Below are positions 9,012 to 17,209 of a stretch of DNA of 64,000 bases, in pieces. The notes under the pieces are model-generated. The model made no database searches, was not told the DNA's origin, and was given only the letters and a program-made list of their open reading frames with translations. The stretch is from Schaalia radingae. Its GTDB lineage: Bacteria; Actinomycetota; Actinomycetes; Actinomycetales; Actinomycetaceae. The position numbers were made by a program, and so were the translations under genes. The stretch covers positions 434,001 to 498,000 of the forward strand of contig NZ_LT629792.1 in the NCBI RefSeq assembly GCF_900106055.1, in the 5' to 3' direction. Numbering within the stretch: position 1 is the first letter of the stretch; every line of letters begins with the position of its first letter.

Positions 9012-9757
9012 GACAGCCCTTCGTGAGTGATGCGGCCTCCGACGATCTGAGTGAAGCGCTCTTCGAGGTCACCGCCTGCAGCTACCTCGTCAGTCGTGCC
9101 GGAAATTACGACCTGACCGTGATGGATGATCGCAACGTGGCTGCACAGTTTCTGCACGGTTGACATTACGTGACTAGACAGCACAACTGTGCCGCCCTGG
9201 CGCACGAACGATTTGAGAATCTCACGGATATTGGCGGCCGAAACCGGGTCGACCGATTCGAACGGCTCGTCCAGAACCAGGACGCTGGGGGAGTGGATCA
9301 AGGATGCGCCCAACGCGATCTTCTTGGTCATGCCGGCCGAATAGTCGCCGATCATTTTGTCAGACGTTTCAGTCAGATCCAGGGCTTCGAGCAGGTCCTG
9401 GGTACGTGAGCGCGCAGTGTCAGTGTCCATCCCGCGCAGCAAGGCCACGTAGGTCAGGAAATCCGGGCCGGAGAGGCGGTCCAGCAAATGCATACCGTCA
9501 GGCATTACTCCGAGCAGTTTCTTAGCCTCGGTTGGATTGGCCCACATGTCAACGCCGTGGACGTAGGCTGTTCCTTCATCTGGACGCAACAGGCCGGTCG
9601 CCATTGTCAGGGTTGTGGTTTTGCCTGCACCGTTGGGGCCGACGATTCCATAGAACGAGCCGGCGGGAATATTCAGGCTCAGGTCGCCTACTGCGACGAG
9701 ATTGCCGTACACCTTGACCAGGTGATCGAATGCGAGTGCCGGTGGTTGGTCAGTCAT
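8996..9757 (-). CDS. ABC exporter ATP-binding protein
   Basis: 253 aa single nucleotide-binding domain powering the permease encoded by the overlapping downstream gene. Walker A GPNGAGKTTTL (about residues 40-50), a signature reduced to YSAGMTKKIALG, Walker B VLVLDEPFESVDP, and switch histidine in LSSHVM. The signature has S-A-G-M where SGGQ is usual, as in many ABC-2 exporter ATPases. It lies 38 bases behind the MarR gene and is probably co-transcribed with it. Confidence 0.9.
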   Translation of the reverse strand: MTDQPPALAFDHLVKVYGNLVAVGDLSLNIPAGSFYGIVGPNGAGKTTTLTMATGLLRPDEGTAYVHGVDMWANPTEAKKLLGVMPDGMHLLDRLSGPDFLTYVALLRGMDTDTARSRTQDLLEALDLTETSDKMIGDYSAGMTKKIALGASLIHSPSVLVLDEPFESVDPVSAANIREILKSFVRQGGTVVLSSHVMSTVQKLCSHVAIIHHGQVVISGTTDEVAAGGDLEERFTQIVGGRITHEGLSWLHS

Positions 9758-9795
9758 AAGTCCCCTCGCGGTAGTGGTCGGACGCTACTTTTAGG

Positions 9796-10302
9796 CTAGT
9801 ACTTCGTTTCGTAAGATGCGAGGATAATTCTGAGCAGGTCAGCAAGATCGTCCTGATCGCCTCGGGAAAGCGGCGCCAGAATCTGCTTTTCACATTCGAG
9901 CAGGGAGATCAGCGCCGCATCAACGTGCTTCTTGCCGGTGGGGGTCAGGGTGACGAGGACGGCGCGCCGGTCATCCGGAGCCGGTGAACGCGTTACAAGG
10001 TGGCGACGTTCGAGGCGGTCAATACGGTTCGTCATTGTCCCGGAGGTGACGAGCAGTTCGTCCATGAGGTGCCCGGGCGTCATCGAATACGGCTTTCCGG
10101 CGCGGCGCAGGGAGGAGAGCACGTCGAATTCCCACGGGTCAAGATCGTGTTGGGCGAATGCCTCGCGCCGCTTGAGATCCAGATGGCGCGCCAGTCTGGC
10201 TACGCGCGAGAGCACAAGCATGGGGGAGGGGTCAGTGTCCGGGCGTTGACGTGCCCACCCCTGAACGATCGCATCGACCTCGTCTCGCTGCGTTTTTCTC
10301 AT
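9796..10302 (-). CDS. MarR family transcriptional regulator
   Basis: 168 aa winged helix-turn-helix protein. The recognition region reads LMDELLVTSGTMTNRIDRLERRHLVTRSPAPDDRRAV, the standard MarR helix-wing with the DxR of the wing. A longer in-frame extension exists, but MRKTQRDE at 10302 is the start that matches family length, and a TATCTT hexamer lies exactly 6 nt upstream, indicating leaderless translation. First gene of the ABC exporter operon, so it is likely an autoregulator that also controls the exporter. Confidence 0.88.
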   Translation of the reverse strand: MRKTQRDEVDAIVQGWARQRPDTDPSPMLVLSRVARLARHLDLKRREAFAQHDLDPWEFDVLSSLRRAGKPYSMTPGHLMDELLVTSGTMTNRIDRLERRHLVTRSPAPDDRRAVLVTLTPTGKKHVDAALISLLECEKQILAPLSRGDQDDLADLLRIILASYETKY

Positions 10303-10308
10303 GACACC

Positions 10309-10332
10309 AAGATACTTGTTTTCGAGATACTT
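10309..10332 (-). promoter_or_regulatory. Leaderless promoter -10 (10309-10314) and direct repeat upstream of marR
   Basis: On the minus strand TATCTT ends 6 nt before the ATG. The octamer AAGTATCT occurs twice with a 15-base period (10325-10332 and 10310-10317), so one copy overlaps the -10 element. This is a plausible binding site for the MarR protein itself. Confidence 0.5.
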
Positions 10333-10345
10333 TCGCGAGGGGGGC

Positions 10346-10969
10346 TCACGCAGAATGCATACGCAATGACGGATCAGTCTTGAGGTTGCGCAGCCCGTAC
10401 CACACCAGGTTGACGGCGTGTGCAGCCACAACTTCCTTCGGCATGGAGCGATCTTCGAGCCACCACTGCCCGACCTGCGCGATCAAACCGACAAGCATCT
10501 GCGCATACAGCGGTGCCCACCCCGGTTCCATATTCGAGCGTTCGAACTGTTCGGCCACAAGGTATTCCACCCGCATCGCAACATCGCCGAGCACCGATGA
10601 GAAAGAACTGGATGTACGGTCGTTGGGTGTATCGCGCACGAGGACGCGGAAGCCATCCGTATTCGATTCAATGTAATCCAGCAGTGTCAGTGCGGCCGCC
10701 TCGAGGATCTCACGCGGATGCGTGGACGATTCCAGCGACGTCTGGATCGCGGAGACAAGGGACTGCACCTCACGGTCCACGATCACCGCATACAGACCTT
10801 CTTTTCCGCCAAAGTGCTCGTAGACGACCGGTTTGGAGACGCCTGCCTGCGCGGCTGCCTCCTCCATGGACGTACCGTCGAAACCTTTCTTTGCAAAGAG
10901 GGCGCGACCGACTTCAATGAGTTGCTCACGTCGCGCCACACCGCTCATCCGGACTCGTTTTTCTGCCAT
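10346..10969 (-). CDS. TetR family transcriptional regulator
   Basis: 207 aa. The N-terminal helix-turn-helix (residues about 12-60) reads ARREQLIEVGRALFAKKGF, then SMEEAAAQAGVSKPVVYEHF and GGKEGLYAVI, a textbook TetR DNA-binding domain. The C-terminal ligand domain is helical and unspecific. It lies 43 bases upstream of marR on the same strand, but marR has its own promoter. A TAGAGT element exactly 6 nt before the ATG, and no Shine-Dalgarno site, point to leaderless expression. Targets are unknown. Confidence 0.9.
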   Translation of the reverse strand: MAEKRVRMSGVARREQLIEVGRALFAKKGFDGTSMEEAAAQAGVSKPVVYEHFGGKEGLYAVIVDREVQSLVSAIQTSLESSTHPREILEAAALTLLDYIESNTDGFRVLVRDTPNDRTSSSFSSVLGDVAMRVEYLVAEQFERSNMEPGWAPLYAQMLVGLIAQVGQWWLEDRSMPKEVVAAHAVNLVWYGLRNLKTDPSLRMHSA

Positions 10970-10975
10970 AGCAGT

Positions 10976-10981
10976 ACTCTA
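10976..10981 (-). promoter_or_regulatory. Leaderless -10 element of the tetR gene
   Basis: TAGAGT on the minus strand followed by six bases and the ATG at 10969. Confidence 0.5.
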
Positions 10982-11049
10982 GAACGTGTTGAGCTCCACA
11001 CTTTAAGCTTCTGATTCTTCGCGCGACTGTGACATAATCGGGTGGTCTA

Positions 11050-11120
11050 TCCGCCTTGGTGTAACGGCAGCACAGGGGTTTTTGGTGCCCTTAGTCTAGG
11101 TTCGAATCCTGGGGGCGGAG
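11050..11120 (+). tRNA. tRNA-Gln (anticodon TTG)
   Basis: 71 nt. The acceptor stem TCCGCCT (11050-11056) pairs with GGGCGGA (11113-11119) and is followed by discriminator G. The anticodon loop TTTTGGT carries TTG at 11082-11084. The T arm contains GGTTCGAATCC. CCA is not encoded. Two short hairpins (GCTCA/TGAGC and GTTGC/GCAAC) follow immediately and may help end the transcript. Confidence 0.95.
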
Positions 11121-11375
11121 CTCAATGTACTGAGCAAAGTTGCACTATAGCAACGAAAAACGGTTTTGCGTCATCCTCTCTGGGGGGTCGCGTTCCCCGA
11201 AATAATCTCGTGCCTGCACGACACCGGAACAACAGTGCTAATCGATCCCGAAATAGCCTTGAGGGGCCTGTATCGAGTAAAGCACGCCACATCAACTCAC
11301 GGATCAGGGGGATGAACCTATAGCATAAGAGACGCCGCATCCGTGTAGCGGCAGGTTGAAGGGGAGGACAACCGT

Positions 11376-12356
11376 ATGAGTGGCTTGGTCGCCAGTGGTG
11401 AAAAACGACTCGTGCTTGTATCAGGACGGGCACACGTCGATCTTGCAAATCAGGTAGGTGAGCATCTGGGCTGCGGTGTCTCTGCGACCACTGCCTACGA
11501 TTTTGCCAACGGAGAGATCTACGTTCGATTCAACGAATCTGTGCGTGGGGCTGACGTCTTCGTGCTGCAGTCGCACACCACCCCTATTAACAAGTGGCTG
11601 ATGGAACAGCTCATCATGATTGATGCCGCCAAGCGCGCGTCAGCCAAGCGCATCACCGCTGTTTCACCGTTTTACCCCTATGCACGTCAGGATAAGAAAC
11701 ATCAGGGTCGTGAACCGATCTCCGCTCGCCTCGTGGCCGATCTGTACAAGACAGCCGGAGCTGACCGCGTGATGAGCGTGGATCTGCACGCCTCGCAGGA
11801 ACAGGGCTTCTTCGACGGTCCTGTTGATCACCTGTGGGCCATGCCCGTGCTGGTCGACTACGTGCGCGGACGCGTGAACCTGTCGCACGCCACTGTCGTG
11901 TCGCCGGACGCCGGCCGCATTCGCGTGGCTGAGAAGTGGGCTGCGAAGATGGGGAACTGCCCGCTGGCATTCATTCACAAGACCCGTGACACCACTCGCC
12001 CCAACGTCGCGGTCGCCAACCGCGTGGTGGGTGAAGTCGACGGGCGTGACTGCGTGCTGGTTGATGACCTGATCGACACGGGCGGCACGATTGCTGAAGC
12101 GGTCAAGGTACTGTACAAGGCCGGTGCGAAGTCAGTGCTCGTGGCGGCAACGCACGGCGTCCTGTCCCACCCGGCAACCCAGCGCCTCTCTGAGTGTGGA
12201 GCAACTGAAGTGGTCGTCACTGACACGTTGCCCATCACTGGGGAGAAGCGTTTTGACAAGCTGACGATCCTGTCGATTGCGCCTCTGCTGGCTCGCGCCA
12301 TTAAAGAGGTCTTCGAAGACGGATCGGTCACATCACTGTTCGACGGGGTCGCATAG
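11376..12356 (+). CDS. prs: Ribose-phosphate pyrophosphokinase (PRPP synthase)
   Basis: Converts ribose 5-phosphate and ATP to PRPP for nucleotide, His, Trp and NAD synthesis in the cytoplasm. 326 aa, usual family length. Visible are YARQDKKHQGREPISA, the divalent-cation motif DLHASQEQGFFD and the PRPP-binding loop CVLVDDLIDTGGT. The ATG has GGGGAGGA upstream. A 255-base leader separates it from tRNA-Gln and contains a TATAGC hexamer near 11319. rplY follows after 161 bases, the usual actinobacterial prs-rplY pairing. It would use the ribose 5-phosphate produced by the nucleoside salvage genes further on. Confidence 0.97.
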   Translation: MSGLVASGEKRLVLVSGRAHVDLANQVGEHLGCGVSATTAYDFANGEIYVRFNESVRGADVFVLQSHTTPINKWLMEQLIMIDAAKRASAKRITAVSPFYPYARQDKKHQGREPISARLVADLYKTAGADRVMSVDLHASQEQGFFDGPVDHLWAMPVLVDYVRGRVNLSHATVVSPDAGRIRVAEKWAAKMGNCPLAFIHKTRDTTRPNVAVANRVVGEVDGRDCVLVDDLIDTGGTIAEAVKVLYKAGAKSVLVAATHGVLSHPATQRLSECGATEVVVTDTLPITGEKRFDKLTILSIAPLLARAIKEVFEDGSVTSLFDGVA

Positions 12357-12517
12357 AGCGCCCCTTTCGGGTTAGGCTATGTGTCGTTGCTCCGGCGAGG
12401 GCGTCGCATATCTGCGGTGCCGTGATCGACGAAGCTTTTACCTGCGGTGCGCCCGCGCGCAGAGAGAAGCCTTGTTGGTGTCGTCGGCGAAGAAACGACT
12501 GAAAAATGGAGGCTTCA

Positions 12518-13150
12518 ATGAGTGAAAATCATCTTGATGCGCAGCTGCGCAATGACTTTGGTAAGGGTGCAGCACGCCGCGCACGTCGTGACGGCGTGAT
12601 CCCCGCAGTCATGTACGGACACGGTTCCGACACGATGCATCTGGGACTGCCCTCGCACGAAACGTTTTTGATTGTGCGTTCTAACCCGAACGCAGTCGTT
12701 GAACTGTCGGTCGATGGTGAAACCTACCTGACATTAGTGAAGGACGTCCAGCGTCACCCCGTGTCACGCAACATCCTGCACGTCGACCTGCTGGCCGTGA
12801 AGGCCGGCGAAAAGGTTGATGTTGAGGTTCCGATCTCCGTCGTGGGCGAGCCGCAGGCCGGCCTGACGCACACCGTCGAAACCTTCCAGGTCATGGTGGC
12901 TGCGCCTGCTACCTCGATCCCCGAGTTCATCGAGGTCGACATCGAGGGCGCCGAGGACGGCCTGGTGATCCACGCAGGCGACCTGAAGTTGCCTGAGAAC
13001 GTTGATCTGGTCACCGACGAAGAGGTTGACATTCTGTCGGTCGCCGAGATTCAGGAAAACGAAATTCCTGAACCTGAAGCAGCTGCAGAAGGCGAATCTG
13101 AAGGCGCAGAAGCCGCTGAAGCCGCTGAGGAAGCATCTGAAGAAGAGTAA
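12518..13150 (+). CDS. rplY: 50S ribosomal protein L25 (Ctc form)
   Basis: Binds 5S rRNA in the large subunit. 210 aa: L25 domain in residues 1-90 (LDAQLRNDFGKGAARRARRDGVIPAVMYGHG and VKDVQRHPVSRNILHVDLL), then the TL5/Ctc beta domain to about 180, then an extremely acidic tail rich in Ala and Glu. ATG 12518 is chosen because GGAGG lies five bases upstream; the earlier in-frame ATG 12506 overlaps that site. A terminator follows. Confidence 0.96.
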   Translation: MSENHLDAQLRNDFGKGAARRARRDGVIPAVMYGHGSDTMHLGLPSHETFLIVRSNPNAVVELSVDGETYLTLVKDVQRHPVSRNILHVDLLAVKAGEKVDVEVPISVVGEPQAGLTHTVETFQVMVAAPATSIPEFIEVDIEGAEDGLVIHAGDLKLPENVDLVTDEEVDILSVAEIQENEIPEPEAAAEGESEGAEAAEAAEEASEEE

Positions 13151-13172
13151 GACCCGACTCTCTGGTCATAAG

Positions 13173-13204
13173 CCTCCGGTCGCCGTGGAGCGGCCGGAGG
13201 TTTA
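13173..13204 (+). terminator. Terminator after rplY
   Basis: CCTCCGG at 13173-13179 pairs with CCGGAGG at 13194-13200, followed by TTT. Confidence 0.75.
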
Positions 13205-13208
13205 TGCA

Positions 13209-13214
13209 TATTCT
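13209..13214 (+). promoter_or_regulatory. Leaderless -10 element of manC
   Basis: TATTCT followed by exactly six bases and the ATG at 13221. It lies directly behind the rplY terminator, which supports a separate transcript. Confidence 0.45.
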
Positions 13215-13220
13215 GGAGCC

Positions 13221-14282
13221 ATGACGACCCATATCGCCCCGACCATTCACGCGATTATTCCGGCTGGAGGCTCAGGTACACGCCTGTGGCCACTGTCGCG
13301 CCGAAACCGCCCGAAATTCCTGCTCGACCTGACGGGCAGCGGCTGCTCCATGCTGCAGGAGACAGTGACGAGGCTGACGCCTGTCTCCCGGTCCATCACG
13401 GTCGTCACCGGCGCCAGGCATCGTGACGCTGTCGCCGCCCAGCTGCACGACGAGTGCACAATCCTTGCGGAACCGGCTCCACGCAATTCGATGGCAGCGA
13501 TCGGGTGGGCAGCCTACTCCATTCTCAGGCGTTTTGGGCAGGACGCGATTGTCGGCTCATTTGCAGCTGACCATGCCATCGCGCACCCCGATCAGCTGCA
13601 CCAGGCGATCGGGCGGGCAGTTCAGGCAGCCCGCAGCGGCTACCTGACAACGATTGGCATTGCGCCCACCTCGCCATCGACCGCGTACGGATATATCCAT
13701 CCCGGGCCTGCACTTGGGGGAGCCAGCGGCGCCTATACAGTCAGCGAATTCGTGGAAAAGCCCAACGAGTCAACCGCCCGGCGATACGTGACGGACGGCT
13801 ACCTGTGGAACGCTGGAATATTCATCGTGCGGGCGGGCACGCTCAGGGACGCCCTCGCCCATGAGAATCCACAGATGGACCGCGCCTTGAACGCGATCGT
13901 GGACCCTGACACCGACCCGAACGAGCGCGAAGAACTATGGGAGTCCATTGAATCGATCGCCATTGACTACGCCCTGGCCGAGCCGCTCGCCGCGCGCGGA
14001 CGCGTCGCGGTGGTGCCTTCGCAGGATCTGGGGTGGACTGACGTGGGGGACTATCCCTCGCTCAACACGTTCGGCCAATCGGAGCGATCGGTCGTACGCG
14101 TTGATGCGCCGGGCACCAGCGTGCACTCGTCGACCGATCAGATGATTGCGCTGGTCGGGGTGGACAACATGACCGTCGTCGTTCAGGACGATGCGATTCT
14201 GGTGGTCAGCAATGACCGCGCTCAGGACGTATCTCATGTTGTGGAGCTGGCGCGTGAAAACGGACGTCTGGACATGATCTAG
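13221..14282 (+). CDS. manC: Mannose-1-phosphate guanylyltransferase
   Basis: Makes GDP-mannose from GTP and mannose 1-phosphate for cell-envelope glycans. 353 aa, a monofunctional form without the isomerase half. The nucleotidyl-transferase signature PAGGSGTRLWPLSRRNRPKF occupies residues about 15-34; EFVEKPN and YLWNAGIFIV are also diagnostic, as is LGWTDVGDYPSL. An in-frame extension reaches back into rplY, but the ATG at 13221 gives the family N-terminus. A small palindrome TGATCTAGATCA overlaps the stop codon. Confidence 0.92.
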   Translation: MTTHIAPTIHAIIPAGGSGTRLWPLSRRNRPKFLLDLTGSGCSMLQETVTRLTPVSRSITVVTGARHRDAVAAQLHDECTILAEPAPRNSMAAIGWAAYSILRRFGQDAIVGSFAADHAIAHPDQLHQAIGRAVQAARSGYLTTIGIAPTSPSTAYGYIHPGPALGGASGAYTVSEFVEKPNESTARRYVTDGYLWNAGIFIVRAGTLRDALAHENPQMDRALNAIVDPDTDPNEREELWESIESIAIDYALAEPLAARGRVAVVPSQDLGWTDVGDYPSLNTFGQSERSVVRVDAPGTSVHSSTDQMIALVGVDNMTVVVQDDAILVVSNDRAQDVSHVVELARENGRLDMI

Positions 14283-14395
14283 ATCAAGAATCCGTAATTT
14301 TGTCCAAACGCCCTTACGATTTGCGCTATCGTTATGAGGATTCTGCAGCGACGACATGTCCACCGAGGGCATGCCATATTCGTGAGAGGAAGACT

Positions 14396-15526
14396 ATGAC
14401 GAAGAGCTTCAAACTAGGCGCTGTTGCAGCGATCGCAGCGCTCGCGCTCGCAGGATGCGGCGCAGCACCCGAAGCATCAAGCGGATCAACCGAACCGGCA
14501 TCAGGAGCCGGTGGCCAGTCCGGTCAGGCGGCGGGTTCCAGTGAAGTCAAGGCCTGTATGGTCTCTGACGAGGGCGGCTTCGACGACCGCTCCTTCAACG
14601 AATCCGGTAAGGAAGGCATGGATCGCGCTGGCCAGGAACTGGGCGTGGAAGTCAAGTTCGCGGAATCAACGTCAGACGGTGACTACCAGACCAACGTTGA
14701 CGCCATGATTCAGGACGGATGCACGCTGATCGTCGGCGTTGGATACAAGCTGGCTATCACCATGGCTGAGGCAGCACAGGCCAACCCGGATATCCAGTTC
14801 GCACTCGTTGACTCGCAGTTCCAGGACGCACAGCAGAACCCGATCGAACTGGAAAACGGCCGCCCGCTCATCTTCAACACGGCTGAGGCAGCGTTCCTCG
14901 CCGGATATGTTGCAGCCGGCACCACCACGAGCGGCACAGTCGCAACCTACGGCGGCATGGAAATTCCGACCGTCCAGATCTTCATGGAAGGCTTCGCCAA
15001 GGGCGTTGAGAAGTACAACGAAGACAACGGCAGCGCCATCCAGGTTCTGGGGTGGGACACCGAGAAGAAGACCGGTTCATTCGTGGGCGACTTCTCCTCG
15101 ATCGATAAGGGACAGACTCTGACTGAAGGATTCATCTCTCAGGGCGCCGACATCATCATGCCGGTTGCCGGCCCAATCGGCTCAGGCACCCTGTCAGCCA
15201 TCAACGCAGCACCGAACAAGGGCGAACTGAAGGCAGTGTGGGTTGACGCTGACGGTCACGAATCAGTGGGCGATCCAGCCATCTTCACGTCCGTCGTCAA
15301 GGAAATCGGAAATGCCGTGTTCGACACTGTCAAGGACGCGAAGGACGGCAACTTCTCCTCCACGCCATACATCGGCAACCTGAAGAACAAGGGCGTGGCG
15401 ATGGCTCCGTTCTACGACATGGACTCCCAGGTTTCTCAGGAGCTCAAGGACAAGGTCGAAGAGCTGAAGCAGCAGATTGTGGACGGATCACTGGATGTGT
15501 CCACGCAGTACGACCCGGCAAAGTGA
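14396..15526 (+). CDS. BMP/PnrA-family nucleoside-binding lipoprotein
   Basis: Captures nucleosides outside the membrane for the ABC importer that follows. 376 aa with lipobox LAGC (Cys at residue 22), a low-complexity Ser/Gly/Gln linker and the Bmp domain. EGGFDDRSFNESGKEGM, DGCTLIVGVGYKLAITMAEAA, NTAEAAFLAGYVAAG and WVDADGHESVGDPAIFTSVVKEI match nucleoside-binding members. ATG 14396 has AGAGGA upstream; the longer ORF start at 14300 lacks one. A perfect hairpin between this gene and the ATPase probably attenuates, so the lipoprotein is made in excess. Confidence 0.93.
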   Translation: MTKSFKLGAVAAIAALALAGCGAAPEASSGSTEPASGAGGQSGQAAGSSEVKACMVSDEGGFDDRSFNESGKEGMDRAGQELGVEVKFAESTSDGDYQTNVDAMIQDGCTLIVGVGYKLAITMAEAAQANPDIQFALVDSQFQDAQQNPIELENGRPLIFNTAEAAFLAGYVAAGTTTSGTVATYGGMEIPTVQIFMEGFAKGVEKYNEDNGSAIQVLGWDTEKKTGSFVGDFSSIDKGQTLTEGFISQGADIIMPVAGPIGSGTLSAINAAPNKGELKAVWVDADGHESVGDPAIFTSVVKEIGNAVFDTVKDAKDGNFSSTPYIGNLKNKGVAMAPFYDMDSQVSQELKDKVEELKQQIVDGSLDVSTQYDPAK

Positions 15527-15564
15527 TGCGCTCTCTGTGAGCGTGTAACACCGACCGAATGATG

Positions 15565-15606
15565 AAGATGCCGTCGCAACCGAATATGAGGTGGCGACGG
15601 CATCTT
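15565..15606 (+). terminator. Strong hairpin between lipoprotein and ATPase genes
   Basis: 13-bp perfect stem: AAGATGCCGTCGC at 15565-15577 and GCGACGGCATCTT at 15594-15606, loop of 16, followed by a T-rich stretch. It sits inside the nucleoside operon and likely acts as partial terminator or 3' stabiliser. Confidence 0.8.
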
Positions 15607-15631
15607 CGTTCTTTCAGAAAAGAGTCAGCGA

Positions 15632-17209
15632 GTGAAACTCGAACTACGAGGCATCACTAAGGTTTTCGGGCCCCTCGTCGCCAATGACCATATTGATCTG
15701 ACCGTTGAACCTGGTCAGATTCACGCCCTGCTGGGTGAAAACGGCGCAGGTAAATCAACGTTGATGAATGTGCTGTACGGCCTGTACCAACCAGATGCCG
15801 GTGAAATCCTCATCGACGGGGAACCCGTCCGCTTTAAAGGTCCCGGCGACGCTGTGGCAGCCGGAATCGGCATGGTGCACCAGCACTTTATGCTCGTCCC
15901 CGTATTCACCGTTGCCGAATCCGTGGCCCTGGGTTACGAACCCACCGGCACGTTTGGAGTGATCGACGAGGTCGCCGCCGCCCGTAAGGTGACTGAAATC
16001 TCAGCCCGATTCGGATTCGACGTGAATCCGAAAGCACGAATCGAAGACCTGCCTGTGGGAGCTCAGCAGCGCGTGGAGATCATCAAGGCACTCTCGCGTG
16101 AAGCTAAAGTGCTGATCCTCGATGAGCCGACTGCCGTGCTCACCCCGCAGGAAACCGATGAACTTATTGAGATTATGCGCGGACTGAAAGAGGACGGCAC
16201 ATCCATCGTTTTCATCACGCATAAGCTGCGCGAAGTGCGCGCAATCGCGGATCGCATCACGGTGATCCGGCGCGGAAAAGTGGTTGGTGAAGCTGCTCCG
16301 GATTCAAGCGAGAACGAGCTGGCCTCGATGATGGTGGGCCGCGACGTGAATCTGACGGTGGAAAAAGGCCCGGCCTCACCTGGCGAGGTTGTGCTGGATG
16401 TGGACGGACTGTCGCTGGTTGATGCGGCGGGCGCAGTTGCACTCGATGATGTGACGTTGAGTATTCGCAGCGGAGAGATTCTGGCGGTGGCCGGCGTGCA
16501 GGGCAATGGTCAGACCGAACTGGCTGAATGCCTGCTCGGACTGGAAACACCGACGTCCGGGACGATGACAATGTCAGGAGCGCAGCTCTCCCCGATGAGT
16601 GTGCGCCAGCGCATCCATCACGGCATGGGGTTCGTGCCCGAGGATCGCTCGACCGACGGCATGATCGCAGGCTTCTCGATTGCCGAAAATCTCATCCTGG
16701 ATATTTCGAACAGTGCGCAGTTTGGCGCAGGTCCGTCGTTAAATCCGAAGAAAGTGCGCGCCAACGCGCTCGAAAAAGTTGACGAGTACGACATTCGTGT
16801 CACCGACGTTTCTGACCCGATCTCCACTCTGTCGGGCGGCAATCAGCAAAAGGTCGTGCTGGCACGTGAAATTTCGCGCGACCTGGACCTTCTGGTGGCC
16901 TCGCAGCCGACCCGCGGCCTGGACGTCGGATCGATCGAGTTCGTCCACCGCCGCATTGTTGCTGAGCGTGACGAAGGAACCGCGGTGCTGATCATCTCCA
17001 GTGAACTGGACGAGGTTGTCGCGCTGGCTGACCGGATCGCCGTGATGTATCGCGGACGAATCGTCGGCATCGTCCCCGCCGATACACCGCGCGACGTGCT
17101 GGGACTGATGATGGCGGGTGTGCCCGCCGACGAAGCTCGCAGCCAGGCCGCTCACCATGAAACAATTCTGGGCGCTGCCGACGAGCAGGCTGAAAAGGAG
17201 GAGCAGTGA
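15632..17209 (+). CDS. Nucleoside ABC importer ATPase (NupA/YufO type, two NBDs)
   Basis: Energises nucleoside import with the two permeases downstream. 525 aa. NBD1: GENGAGKSTLMNVLYGL (about residues 37-53), LPVGAQQRVEIIKAL, LILDEPTAVLTP. NBD2: GVQGNGQTELAECLLG and LSGGNQQKVVLAREI. The GMVHQHFMLVP motif is typical of BMP-dependent importers. Starts with GTG at 15632; only a weak purine stretch precedes it. The stop overlaps the next gene's GTG by four bases, so translation is coupled. Confidence 0.94.
   Translation: MKLELRGITKVFGPLVANDHIDLTVEPGQIHALLGENGAGKSTLMNVLYGLYQPDAGEILIDGEPVRFKGPGDAVAAGIGMVHQHFMLVPVFTVAESVALGYEPTGTFGVIDEVAAARKVTEISARFGFDVNPKARIEDLPVGAQQRVEIIKALSREAKVLILDEPTAVLTPQETDELIEIMRGLKEDGTSIVFITHKLREVRAIADRITVIRRGKVVGEAAPDSSENELASMMVGRDVNLTVEKGPASPGEVVLDVDGLSLVDAAGAVALDDVTLSIRSGEILAVAGVQGNGQTELAECLLGLETPTSGTMTMSGAQLSPMSVRQRIHHGMGFVPEDRSTDGMIAGFSIAENLILDISNSAQFGAGPSLNPKKVRANALEKVDEYDIRVTDVSDPISTLSGGNQQKVVLAREISRDLDLLVASQPTRGLDVGSIEFVHRRIVAERDEGTAVLIISSELDEVVALADRIAVMYRGRIVGIVPADTPRDVLGLMMAGVPADEARSQAAHHETILGAADEQAEKEEQ

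Noticed and set aside
11121..11375. Possible riboswitch in the 255-base leader of prs
   Set aside because: Only small unrelated hairpins next to the tRNA are seen; no known riboswitch core recognised.
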